25,445 nucleotides of DNA from Patescibacteria group bacterium UBA7396 (GTDB lineage Bacteria; Patescibacteriota; Gracilibacteria; BD1-5; UBA6164), in NCBI GenBank assembly GCA_002470645.1, contig DKNE01000008.1, positions 1 through 25,445 of the forward strand, given 5' to 3'. Below, one piece after another: positions 10,867 through 20,241 of the stretch; the stretch's first letter is position 1, and every line of letters begins with the position of its first letter. The notes under the pieces are model-generated. The model saw only the letters and a list, made by a program, of their open reading frames with translations, was not told the DNA's origin and did no database searches. The translations under genes and the position numbers were made by a program.

Positions 10867-13626
10867 ATGAATCAAAAAATCAAAGATAAACTTTCTCTAC
10901 TAGATAAATCTTGGCTTGACACGGCAAATTCAAGATTTTCTTTGCGTGTTCCACAAAAAGAATCATTAGAAGTTTTAGCATATGCACTTGAACAAATTTC
11001 TGAAGGAAATTCACTTGAAGAAAATCTCAAAAAGATTCAAGAACTCCATGCAGATTTTTCAGGATTTCATTTTGATTTTCCTTCACTGTGTTTTTCTATT
11101 GCGACATGAGTTGGAAAAACTCGTTTGATGTGAGCGATGATATGGTGGCTCTATAAAGTCAAAAAATATAAAAACTTTTTTATCGTAGCTCCCAATCTGA
11201 CTATCTATGAAAAACTGGTAAAAGATTTTACCTTTTGAAATCCAAAATATGTATTTCAAGGGATTGGAGATTTTGATGCTTCTAATCCAAGAATCATTGA
11301 TGGAAATAACTATGCACAAGTAAATACCAATGATATAGTTCAGTCTTTTGATTTTAAAGAATTCAGTGAAGAGGTGACGATAAATATTTTTAATATCTCA
11401 AAGTTTAATAGTTCTAAAGAAACAGCAAAGATGAAAAAACTTTCTGAATATCTTGGGATAAGTTACTTTGAATATTTACAAGGTTTAGAAGACTTAGTGG
11501 TCCTTATGGATGAAAGTCATAGATATAAGGCAGATTCTTCCTCAAAGGCTATTAATGAGTTAAAACCAGTACTTGGTCTTGAATTTACGGCGACTCCATA
11601 TTATCAAAAATCTTGAGCTAATGGGAAGCTTTTTGAAAATATAGTATATGAATATAACCTTGCAAATGCTATTCAAGATGGATATGTAAAGGTTCCTGCA
11701 GTTGCAACGAGACGAAATTTTGATAACTCAATTTCTGAAGATGAAAAAGATTTTATCAAACTTCAAGACGGAATATATATTCATGAAAATACAAAACTTG
11801 ATTTAGATATTTATGCAAAAAATAGAGGATTACAAACTGTAAAACCTTTTATCTTGATAAGTGCAATAAATCAAAATCATGCTCAAAAATTAGTGGATAT
11901 TATCAAGTCAGAAAGATTTTTTGAAGGGAAGTATCAAGACAAAGTTATTAAAGTTATTTCTTGATGAAAGGCTGAAGAACGAGATGAGGCAATCAGAATG
12001 TTATTATCAGTAGAAAGTCCTGAAAATCCTATTGAAATAGTAGTACAAGTAATGATGCTCAAAGAGTGATGGGATGTAAATAATCTATATACAATTGTGC
12101 CACTTAGAGCAAGTGCCTCTGAAACTCTCACCGAGCAAACACTTGGAAGATGACTGAGGCTTCCATATGGAAAAAGAACAGGAGATGATTCAGTGGATAG
12201 ACTTACTATCGTAGCACACGGAGAATATGAAAAAATCGTTGCAATAGCAAATGATCCGAAATCTCTTGTACATAATGTCATTCAACTCGATGAGAGAAGT
12301 GGTTTTTGAAAACCTCGTCAACTCATTATAAACTCAAATAGTTTTGATAATAGTGAAAGAGTTCTTGAAGCAAATACTATTTTGAACGAAAGTATCAATC
12401 TTTGAAATATTGAAAAAGAAGAAGCATTAGAAATCACACAAGAAATTACAAAAATTATTCATGAATCTGTTGCTGCCGAAGAGATAAATAAAAATGCTTC
12501 TAGTGAACTCAAAGATTCACAGACACAAAAAGAGATACAAGAAAGAATCTTTGAAAAAGTAAGAAATATTTCTGCTTCAAAACCAAAATTTCATGAGACA
12601 ATAAAAAAAATCTGAATAGAAAAACTGGTAGCTTCTGCAGAGCAAGCTTCAATATTTTTTATTAACGAGATGATTGATAAATCTATTGATATTCCAGAGA
12701 TACTCTATGATTACGGAGATTCAAGTATTGAGTTTAATCCAAACTTTATAATGGATACGAGCTTTATTGCTGAAATTCCAGACTGGCATGATTCACAAAT
12801 AGTGATTAAAGATTTAATAACGAATGAAGTAACTCACTTTGAAAGACCTCAGATACTCAATTATGAAGGAACTTTAGAAGATTTTTGTGCTGATATAATT
12901 ATCTCTATCAACGAAGTAGATTATGAAAGAGATGGAGATTTTATTTATGCAAATGCTCAAGAAATAGCGACTGCCTTTCAAGAAAGATTTCCAAAAGAAT
13001 CAGATGAAACGCTTCTTGCTTGGATATCATGACTCAAACAATACCTTTTGAAGCATATAAACCTTCAAATACGCGCCCCAGAAGTTATGAGTATTAAACA
13101 CTCTCATCCAAAGGTAGAATTAATTAGAGGTTTTAGAACCATCAAATCAACTGACTTTGATGCTTTCGTGGATGGATGACTTCTTAGTTATACAGAAACA
13201 GGCTTTGAAAAAAAAGATATCCGAAACCTTGTTTTCAAGTGATTTAAAAAATCTGTTGCAAAATATGTAAAATTTGATTCAGATAGTGAAAGAATATTTA
13301 GTGTTATTCTAGAAGATGATTCTAAAGTTCTTAAATGGATGAAACCCCCAATATGAGTATTTAAAATATTTTATAGATATAATAATACAACATCCGAATA
13401 CCATCCAGACTTTATTATTGAAACTACAGATACAAAATATATTATTGAGATAAAGGCTGAGAATGAGACAGATGCTTCAATTGTTCAAGCAAAAGCATAT
13501 GCAGCACAAAAATGGTGTGAGGATGTAAATTCTTTAATTACATGAAAGAAATGGAATTATATATTGTTACCACACAATGAGTTAAATATAGATAAAACTC
13601 TAGAATATATTTTAATGTGAAAATAG
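10867..13626 (+). CDS. res: Type III restriction enzyme Res subunit (helicase-nuclease)
   Basis: A 919-residue protein combining superfamily-2 helicase motifs with a C-terminal nuclease. Walker A is ATGVGKT (about 79-85, first Gly TGA), motif II is DESHRY (about 216), motif III is FTATPYY (about 240), and motif VI is TEQTLGRGLRLPYG (about 421-434). The end carries a PD-(D/E)XK nuclease core, HPDFII with IIEIKAEN (about 845-864). With Mod it should hydrolyse ATP, move or diffuse along DNA and cut near unmethylated sites. The length matches the family and all motifs are present, so it looks functional. It is the last gene of the operon, ends with TAG, and is followed by a series of hairpins. 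It may also provide cleavage for the Z1/cytosine-methyltransferase pair, which lacks a visible nuclease; that is inference. Confidence 0.93.
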
Positions 13627-13772
13627 TTTAATAAATTTTCCCTTGCAGTCCTTCTCTTTATATCGTTACTTTAGCTTATATTTCTTTAAAGATTTAATAA
13701 ATTTTTATTTGCTTCTAGATATAAACTCAGGAAAAAAATTTATAATCAGACAAAATCAATATAAACAAAAAA

Positions 13773-13866
13773 AATCTTGATAAACAAGATTATTGCAGAT
13801 AGTTAGGTCTCGTGAGTCTCGTGAGACTTTATATTGTTGGCAAACCAGTGGGGGCACCCTACTGGC
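13773..13866 (+). other. Row of three hairpins after res (probable terminators or structured RNA)
   Basis: Three successive stem-loops: AATCTTG/CAAGATT (13773-13791); a 21-base palindrome built from two tandem copies of TCTCGTGAG (13807-13827) followed by TTT; and CCAGT/ACTGG enclosing a GGG/CCC inner stem (13845-13865) followed by CTTTTATT. The last two could end the restriction operon transcript. The rest of the gene-free stretch 13627-13992 is AT-rich and otherwise featureless apart from the right inverted repeat. Confidence 0.5.
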
Positions 13867-13953
13867 TTTTATTGTACCTGTAAGAGATTCTTAAACTCAC
13901 TCATTAAGAAACTAAGGTTATTTTGAAAATATTACAAATATTACAGAAAAAAA

Positions 13954-13990
13954 TGTCAAGTCCCCAAAAAGCTCGACACGAATTATCTTA
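13954..13990 (-). repeat. Right inverted repeat flanking the restriction-modification operon
   Basis: Inverted partner of 5909-5946, with the exact 15-mer at 13976-13990. On the minus strand it also contains GTCGAG/CTTGAC able to fold and followed by ATTTTTTT, so it may double as the terminator of the XRE gene, which ends 3 bases away. Confidence 0.6.
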
Positions 13991-13992
13991 GC

Positions 13993-14202
13993 TTATTTTA
14001 TTAATTCCATTACAAGTTCATCACTTATTTTTTTTAACTTCAAATAAGTTATATTAGTTTCTCCTCTTTCCACCATACTAATATAGCTTCTATCAATTCA
14101 TGTTTTTTCAACCAATTCAAACTGACTAATCTTAGCTTTTTTCCTAGCTACTTTTATGTTTTCTCACAGTTCGATTAATATTTTTTTATCTTTTTCATTC
14201 AT
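13993..14202 (-). CDS. XRE-family helix-turn-helix repressor
   Basis: A 69-residue single-domain DNA-binding protein. The Cro/C1-type helix-turn-helix is complete: ENIKVARKKAKISQFELVEK, then TGIDRSYISMVERGETNITY, with the recognition helix at about residues 37-47. Two glycines, including the one in the turn (KTGID), are TGA. It is transcribed away from the 14373 gene, with a perfect palindrome in the shared upstream region that is a natural operator. Small XRE proteins of this kind act as repressors of mobile elements or as C-proteins timing restriction-modification expression; with the restriction operon on one side and element genes on the other, either is possible. Confidence 0.88.
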
Positions 14203-14266
14203 AAAATAATTTTATTGAATATATAGTAGAATATATTCAGAAAAATAGTAAAATCAATTATTTTAG

Positions 14267-14290
14267 TTTTGTAGAATTTATTCTACAAAA
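14267..14290. promoter_or_regulatory. Perfect palindrome, probable operator of the XRE repressor
   Basis: A 24-base perfect palindrome, TTTTGTAGAAT followed by its reverse complement around a central TT, in the divergent intergenic region between the XRE gene and 14373. A related half-sited sequence (agtagaatatattcag, 14225-14240) lies closer to the XRE start. The TTGACT hexamer at 14293-14298 overlaps its edge and could be a -35 box for the rightward gene. Confidence 0.6.
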
Positions 14291-14372
14291 TATTGACTTA
14301 TATTTAAAAATGATTAAATTTATCTCTGTTTAAATACAATCGCAAAAATATTTAACCTATAACCCATCCCAT

Positions 14373-15188
14373 ATGCAATACCTAAGCCTCTATACAGTTC
14401 CTGCACTTGAAAATAGTCTCAATATCTTTGATGCATATGGGTACTACTTTTTTGGTTTTAGTGAAAATAATCAATTCAAACTTGATGAAATAAACAAGGC
14501 ATGTTATTTATGATTGTGAAAAAAATATGAATTTACTGATGAACTTTCATATATTAAAGTTTCAAAAGTATCTGAAATGAACTCAGTAGGGGAATTTACA
14601 GTGATAAACCATTGAGATACCTTTGAAATTGAGTGAATTACAAAAGATAACGAAAATTTTGAAAAAGCTTTTAAAAAACACCTGGATTATTTTCATAGAA
14701 AAGATAATGGAAAAATCGATGAGTTTATTGCTGAAAAGTGGATCTATATTTCATGTAATAAAGAAAACATTGTTAATATCAATGAAGATGTTCTTTATGG
14801 ATATAAAAAACTCATTTCATTTCCAGTACATCTTGATAATAATGGAAAATATATTTCCTCAAAAAGCCTCATAAACACTATTAAAATAAATGAAAATACG
14901 TTTCTTAATATATCTCAAGATACTATTACCATTCAGTGAGAAATTATTCCCCTTGGGAACTATTGAGTATACGCAAAAATTCTTCAATTACTTGTTCTTT
15001 CTCCAGATTTCAAGTTTGATATCAATGAACACAAAGATACTTTTACAACACTCAAAAAAACATTTTCTTTTAATGTCGATGATTTAAGAACCAATACCAT
15101 AAAATGATTGAATAAAAAACTCTCAAAACATCTCTGATTTGAAATAGAAATCAATTCAAAATGAGAAATTTCAACAAAAATGATATAA
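14373..15188 (+). CDS. Hypothetical mobile-element protein, possible C-terminal DNA-binding domain
   Basis: A 271-residue soluble protein I cannot assign to a family. No signal peptide or membrane helix is seen. The C-terminal 75 residues (from about 195) contain a run of short helices with FNVDDLRTNTIKGLNKKLSK and then a strand pair, reminiscent of the winged-helix domains of response regulators, but no confident motif exists. It is transcribed divergently from the XRE repressor and ends in a strong terminator, so it is probably a single-gene unit under XRE control. Glycines are frequently TGA. Its position in the element suggests a regulatory or replication role, which is inference. Confidence 0.65.
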
Positions 15189-15221
15189 TTCGTGACAGAA
15201 ATGTGATAGCATCCCAATCAT

Positions 15222-15258
15222 AAAACCTCAACTATTTTTACCAATAGTTGAGGTTTTT
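15222..15258 (+). terminator. Strong terminator after the 14373 gene
   Basis: A 15-bp perfect stem (AAAACCTCAACTATT with its complement at 15243-15257) around a 6-base loop, ending in TTTTT. An outer pair, CGTGACA at 15191-15197 with TGTCACG at 15258-15264, could extend the fold. The stem is symmetric enough to work on both strands. Confidence 0.85.
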
Positions 15259-15403
15259 GTCACGTTTCCATCCCTAAAAATTATTTTAAAAAAATATATG
15301 ATGCTCCTGCTTAAGCAAAATATCTTGAATGAGTTCTTTAACATAATCCGAAAATTTAATTATTAGTACTAATAAAACCTTTGCTACTTTTGTTTGCTAT
15401 ACA

Positions 15404-15427
15404 TACCAAAGTTACCAAATTTTGGTA
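15404..15427. promoter_or_regulatory. TACCAAA repeats, probable operator
   Basis: TACCAAA (15404-15410) is followed after two bases by TACCAAATTTTGGTA (15413-15427), a perfect palindrome about its central A-T run, giving three half-sites. It lies 26 bases before the ATG of the 15453 gene, with TATATT at 15432-15437 as a possible -10. The rest of 15265-15403 shows no feature I can name. Confidence 0.5.
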
Positions 15428-15452
15428 TCATTATATTTTAATTTATACACAC

Positions 15453-15809
15453 ATGGAATCTGCTATATCACTTTTGTCACAACTTTTAGAGTGTTGATAT
15501 TCTGATGTTACCTATACGCTTGAACTATCCAATAATAATAAAATAGAGATAGATACCCAAGAGATAAAAAATAATTACTGAGACCTCAATATTAACCTCA
15601 TAATTTATGATCTTATCTATAAAATCGCTGAAGAATTTATCAGAGATAATCAGTCACAAATAGAAGATATCTTAAATGTAAAAAACTTGAGTGAATACAG
15701 AGATAATAATGAATTATACGAAATATTTACCAATTACATTGATAGCCATTTATGGTTTAAAAACCAAGATATTCAAAATCTTTTTGAGCAATCAAGATTT
15801 GACGTTTAA
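15453..15809 (+). CDS. Hypothetical acidic protein, element operon
   Basis: A 118-residue, strongly acidic, helical protein (INLIIYDLIYKIAEEFIRDN, later ELYEIFTNYIDSHLW). It has no membrane segment and no motif I recognise. It sits 23 bases upstream of the FtsK-like ATPase gene and behind a repeat operator, so it is likely the first gene of that operon. Small acidic proteins in this position can be accessory factors, but no function can be assigned. Two glycines are TGA. Confidence 0.68.
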
Positions 15810-15832
15810 TTCTATTTTCTAATTTTGCTCCT

Positions 15833-17680
15833 ATGAAAAATTTTAAAAAATTTCTTTTGTTTATTTTTGCCTTTTGACCGATATTTTTGTTATTAGGAAG
15901 TATTATCCTCATCGGAACCTATATTCTGGCAAATATACTCAATGGAAATGCTTTTAATATTAATTATGTTACGATAACTATTGATACGGCAACATATCTC
16001 TATCAACATATTTGAATCCCTATAAAACTCTATTTTGAAAGCTTAAATCCTATTTTTTGAATACTTATAGCTGGGATACTTCTTATTGTCTTTATAATGT
16101 GAACTATAAGATGAATTCCATACATGTTTCATCTGATAAAAGATATCATATTTGAATTCCTCAAACTTTATTTCAAGATGGTATTGAATTTGATATCAAA
16201 AACTTTTTTTTGTAATGATAGAAAATTATTGATTACAAAAACATATCTTGAGTGGATATATAAATATTCAAAAATGAACCATGTTCGATATATCTGGAAA
16301 ACACACAAAATGTTTTTCACTCATATATTTAAAAATAATCTTGTTGTATCCCAATGAGAATTGAATGACTTGCTGACTCCTTTTGAATATAAAAGTATTT
16401 TTAATTGACTACAAGAAATACTTTCAAAACATGTGAGTAAATGAGTAACTCTTTCAAAAAATTTTCAGTCGTTTGATGGATGTATGTGGTTACAAATTTC
16501 AAAATGAACTTTTACGTCAGAAAACTTGAGAAATAAAATTCTTGATATCAAAGAAGAAATACTCATGATTTTCCCAGAAGAATATGATTTATCTATTGAT
16601 ACAGAATCAATCGATTATATTACACTCAATTTTATTAAAAGAAATTTATGGATTAATAAAACACTCGATTTTAAAAGTATTCACTTAGATAAAAATCAAA
16701 TTCTTATGTGATTTTATCCAAGTGTTAAAAAAGATTCCTGAATTTGCTACGAAAACTATATTTTAGAAACTCAAAAATTAGTTCATAGCTTCGTGGTATG
16801 AGCTTCCAGAAGCTGAAAAGATGTATTCATGTTGAACTTCATTTTTTGAGTACTCTATAATATTCATCATTATAATAATATTGAACTGTACTTCTATGAT
16901 ACAAAACAAAGCGATGCGGAATACTTAAAAAACCTTGAACCATACGGAATCTTTAGATATCCAGACTTAAATGAATATGCAGATATTCTGAAAAAACTTG
17001 AAGATGAAATAACTCAAAGACAACAACTGGTCTGAATTTCATCGAACATTGTAAATTTCAATAAAGCACATCCTCAAAATCCAATGAAAGAAAAGATTAT
17101 TGTGATAAACGAATTGCTTTCACTTTTCACTTCACTCGATAAAGAAGATGTGATACAAGTCGGAAATATCTTGAATAACTTGCTTTCAAAATGAGCATCA
17201 GTATGAATTAAACTTTTTCTTATTTCGCAGTCTTTAAGAAAAGATGCCGATAGTAGTGTTTGAAAACTACTCGCTAATATCCAAGCAAAATTTATATTAA
17301 AGATGAATAATAAAGATGAGGTTGATATTGCCTCAAGGTGATTATCTTTTGAAGAGAATAAAAGAATCAGTTCCATGAAGAAATACAATACTTTTTACAC
17401 TGAAGATTCTCAGATAGTGCAAGAATTTAAATGATATAACCTCACTCAAGTAGAGTTAAAAAAATGGATTTGAGAGAATTTTGTATATCAGCCTCATTTT
17501 GAAGATGAAAATACCAATAAGTACTATGAATATGCAAAGAAATCAAATACGATTTCACTCAAAACTGCTATGAGTTCTCCATATAACTTAAGTAAAGATA
17601 AACGGAATACTTTCATCCATGAATTAATTTCAAAATGAGAAATAGAGAAAAATGATGGGAAAAATTATACCTTTAAATAG
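15833..17680 (+). CDS. FtsK/TcpA-like membrane DNA-translocase ATPase
   Basis: A 615-residue protein with two N-terminal membrane regions (about 8-35 and 75-100), then a cytoplasmic ATPase. Walker A is VGASRSGKD (about 320-328, both glycines TGA), followed by LYFYDTKQSDAEYL, the FtsK-type strand after the P-loop. The Walker B position reads KIIVINELLSLF (about 421-432), with Asn in place of the usual Asp before Glu. Then comes GASVGIKLFLISQSLRKD, the counterpart of FtsK's VGIHLILATQRP. The C-terminal 100 residues look like a small helical or winged domain. It resembles coupling ATPases (TcpA, VirD4-like FtsK clade) that pump DNA in conjugative elements, more than chromosomal FtsK, which is longer. 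By hand count 22 of 30 glycines are TGA. No relaxase is seen nearby. Confidence 0.82.
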
Positions 17681-17768
17681 CGTCAAAAATCTCCCACAAA
17701 CCACTTCATTTTTTTGTAATAATTAACCTTTTATATATGAAAAAATGGAACCAAGAAAAGCCTATTTG

Positions 17769-17868
17769 AGGAATACCCCCGTAAAATGGGGATACTCCTT
17801 GGGTAGCACTGAAGTGATAGAAATGGCTTGTATATTTATATAAACCCTGTCACTGAGGTCTGTTTATA
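17769..17868 (+). ncRNA. Structured intergenic element upstream of the 17889 gene
   Basis: AGGAATACCCCC and GGGGATACTCCT (17769-17799) can form a 12-position stem with two mismatches and a 7-base loop, unusually GC-rich for this DNA. A second fold can pair AGTGA (17813-17817) with TCACT near 17850 around a TATATTTATATA inner stem, followed by a T-rich stretch. No convincing reading frame covers 17681-17888; only a 15-codon frame begins at 17737. It may be a regulatory RNA, a leader, or DNA such as an origin. Type uncertain. Confidence 0.35.
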
Positions 17869-17888
17869 TTTTTAATAATAAATATTAT

Positions 17889-18164
17889 ATGCTATATTCA
17901 GAAGTAGAACAAATCTACGTTAAAACTCAAACAAACGGAGTATCAAAAATGCTTGAGGTAACTCATTTATGAAAGCTTTTCGTAAGAGAATCTTTTGTTT
18001 TATCGATTTCATGAATTTCTAAAAATATGCTGACTCAGTATATCAGAAGAAATAGTGAAAAATTTGAAATTTACAAAGAGAAGTGAATAAAATATATTAG
18101 TATTAATATATTTTTATATGTTTGAAAAAACTATCAAAGACTTTCTCGTTGTAAAATCCAATAA
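17889..18164 (+). CDS. Hypothetical small basic protein of the element
   Basis: A 91-residue basic protein that could bind DNA: the central part (ESFVLSISGISKNMLTQYIR) has helix-turn-helix-like spacing and the C-terminus is lysine/arginine-rich. It resembles the small excisionase or regulator proteins common near recombinases, but no family motif is firm. Three glycines are TGA (for example THLGK and SISGIS). It is followed after 26 bases by another small gene. Confidence 0.55.
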
Positions 18165-18190
18165 TTTATATCTCATAACTTAATAATTAT

Positions 18191-18418
18191 ATGGAATCAA
18201 TCCAAGATATTAAAAACGGTGTTATCGTCTCTTTAAATTCTTTACAATGAAGTGAAAAGTTTGAAAATCGTAAGGCGTATATTGAAAAATGTATGGAAAA
18301 AGTTAACTCAACTGATTTGGATGTAATATTAATATCATTTTTCCTGAATGCTATTGATAACAACATAGATTTAGACCAACTATTTATTTCTGCTCCAAAA
18401 TTTCCTAACCAAAATTAA
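18191..18418 (+). CDS. Hypothetical small protein of the element
   Basis: A 75-residue soluble, mildly acidic protein, mostly helical (FENRKAYIEKCMEKVNSTDL), with no recognised motif. It is separated from the next gene by only 4 bases, so the two are probably cotranscribed ahead of the recombinase. One TGA-encoded glycine (LQGSEK) supports translation under code 25. Confidence 0.55.
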
Positions 18419-18422
18419 ACCT

Positions 18423-18599
18423 ATGAATGCATACCAACTTACTACAGAGGATCTGCGAAGTTTTAAATCACTATACAAACGAAAGTTTGATATTGATTTG
18501 GATGATAAAGAAGCTCTAAGCTCTCGAATCAGTTTACTAAATCTAATGAGATTAGTTTTAAAACCTACTATAACAAGTGATTCAGTTGTTATAGATTAA
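18423..18599 (+). CDS. Hypothetical small protein upstream of the recombinase
   Basis: A 58-residue protein that contains no glycine and hence no TGA. It has helical segments (TTEDLRSFKSLYKRKFDIDL, then ISLLNLMRLVLKP). A strong terminator begins 4 bases after its stop, so the recombinase is in a separate unit or receives read-through. Function unknown; its small size and setting suggest an element accessory protein. Confidence 0.55.
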   Translation: MNAYQLTTEDLRSFKSLYKRKFDIDLDDKEALSSRISLLNLMRLVLKPTITSDSVVID

Positions 18600-18602
18600 T
18601 AC

Positions 18603-18634
18603 AAAAAGTAGCTTTATTTAAAGCTACTTTTTTA
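18603..18634 (+). terminator. Terminator between the small genes and the recombinase
   Basis: AAAAAGTAGCTTTA (18603-18616) pairs perfectly with TAAAGCTACTTTTT (18619-18632) around a two-base loop and ends in a T tract. The stem is symmetric and could act on both strands. Confidence 0.88.
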
Positions 18635-18651
18635 CTTTTTAATTATTGAAT

Positions 18652-20241
18652 ATGAGTGAAAATATAAAATACTTTCTCTATGTGAGAAAATCTCAAGAAA
18701 GCGAAGATAGACAAGTTCAATCTTTGGATGATCAGATAAATGTTATGAAATCAAAGGCAGACTATTTATGATTAGATATTGTATGAACTTTCATTGAGAG
18801 TAAAAGTGCCAAAGCTCCCTGAAGGGAAGAATTTAATAATATGATATTGCAAATCAATCAATGAAAGGCTACTGGAATTATTACTTGGAAGCTTGATAGA
18901 TTATCTAGAAATCCAATTGATACTGGATCAGTACAATATATGCTACAAACAGGAAAAATAAATAGAATTATTACCAATGACAGAGAATATAACCCAGTAG
19001 ATGCAGGACTTTTAATGAGTGTTGAAACGGGAATGGCAAATCAATATATTCTAGATTTAAAAAAGAATGTTCTGAGAGGAATGAATAGTAAATATGAAAA
19101 AGGAATTAGACCAACAAGAGTTCCTTTGTGATATATAAATAATAAATGAGAAAGAACTATTGAAATTGATAATGAAAGATTTTCAATAGTAAGAAAAATA
19201 TGGGATTTGATGTTAACTGGAAGTTTAACCGTTCCAAAAATAAATAAAATAGCTACACAAGAATATTGATTAAAAATGAGACCTGGGAAAAGAAATACAA
19301 AAACTAATACTCTCTCAATTAATGGAACTTTTGCTTTATTTCACAATATATTTTACACATGACATTATTATTATAAATGAGAATTAATAAAATGAACTCA
19401 CGTGCCAATGATAACATTAACTGAGTATGATAGAGTTCAAGAGATACTATGAGTCAGAGGAAAAACAAGAGCAAAAACATATGAATTTCCTTTTACTTGA
19501 ATGATGAAATGTTGAGAATGTGGATGTAGTATAACGGCTGAAATTAAGAGAAAATATATAAAAGAAATCAATCAAGAAAGAGAATATACATATTATCATT
19601 GTAGTAAAAAAAGTCTCCATATGAAATGTACTCAGAAATCTATAAAAGCACATGATTTAGAATTTCAGCTTATTAATCTTATAAGTAGAATTGAAATTAT
19701 AGATTCTTTTAAAGAATGGGGATTAGGTATATTAAAAAGTGATTTTGAAAAAGATAGCGAGTTTATTACTACCCAAATAAAAAGTTTAAATACTGCTATT
19801 TTGAAGGAAGAATGAGAACTTTCTAAATTAACTAGTTTGGTGATAAGATGATTAATTGATGAGGAAGAATTTCTATCTGAAAAAAATAAATATAGAGATT
19901 CTATAAGAAAATTAAAACAAGAAAGAATTAAGTTAGAAGAAAAGTGAGATAATGTTTGAGATGTTACATTTAAAATTTTTGATTTTATATCAAAAATGAA
20001 AGAAAGATTTGTAAATGGAAGTATTTCGGATAAAAAATTAATACTGACTACTTTGGGCAAGAACTTTGTTATTTTTGATGGAAAAGTGACTACAGAACTC
20101 AATCCCTGGTTTAGAGTTATCTCAGAAGATATTAAAGATAAAAAATGAGGAATTGGTAGGTTAGAACCAACTAATAAGGGCATCAATATGCATGATACTG
20201 ATGCCCGTAACGAGTTTAATTCATTATGGTTCGGGATGTAG
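18652..20241 (+). CDS. Large serine recombinase (integrase)
   Basis: A 529-residue site-specific recombinase. The resolvase domain opens with FLYVRKSQESEDRQVQS, where Ser14 is the predicted nucleophile; the downstream WKLDRLSRNP motif (about 84-93) supplies catalytic arginines. A Recombinase domain follows at about 160-260. A zinc ribbon is visible at about 286-325, with MKCGECGC then HCSKK and MKCTQ, and a coiled coil (about 385-440) precedes the tail. This is the full domain set of large serine integrases of integrative elements and phages, so it should integrate and excise the element. More than a dozen glycines are TGA. Its final codons (WFGM, stop TAG) lie inside the tRNA-Gln gene on the other strand, placing the recombinase at the element's right end. 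Confidence 0.93.

Noticed and set aside
11934..12281. 115-codon minus-strand frame
   Set aside because: Lies opposite the helicase motifs of res; low-complexity Ser/Thr sequence, no start context.
15185..15194. Third copy of ATAATTCGTG from the inverted repeat
   Set aside because: Only ten bases match, it overlaps a stop codon, and similarity does not extend; chance is likely in AT-rich DNA.
17737..17784. 15-codon frame starting MKKWNQEKPIGG as a leader peptide
   Set aside because: Its end overlaps the GC-rich hairpin, but there is no run of regulatory codons and no downstream biosynthetic gene; it could be chance.
17681..17888. Minus-strand frame containing VSPFYGGIPQIGFSWF
   Set aside because: It looks protein-like but has no start codon before an upstream TAG; kept only as a remark on the structured region.
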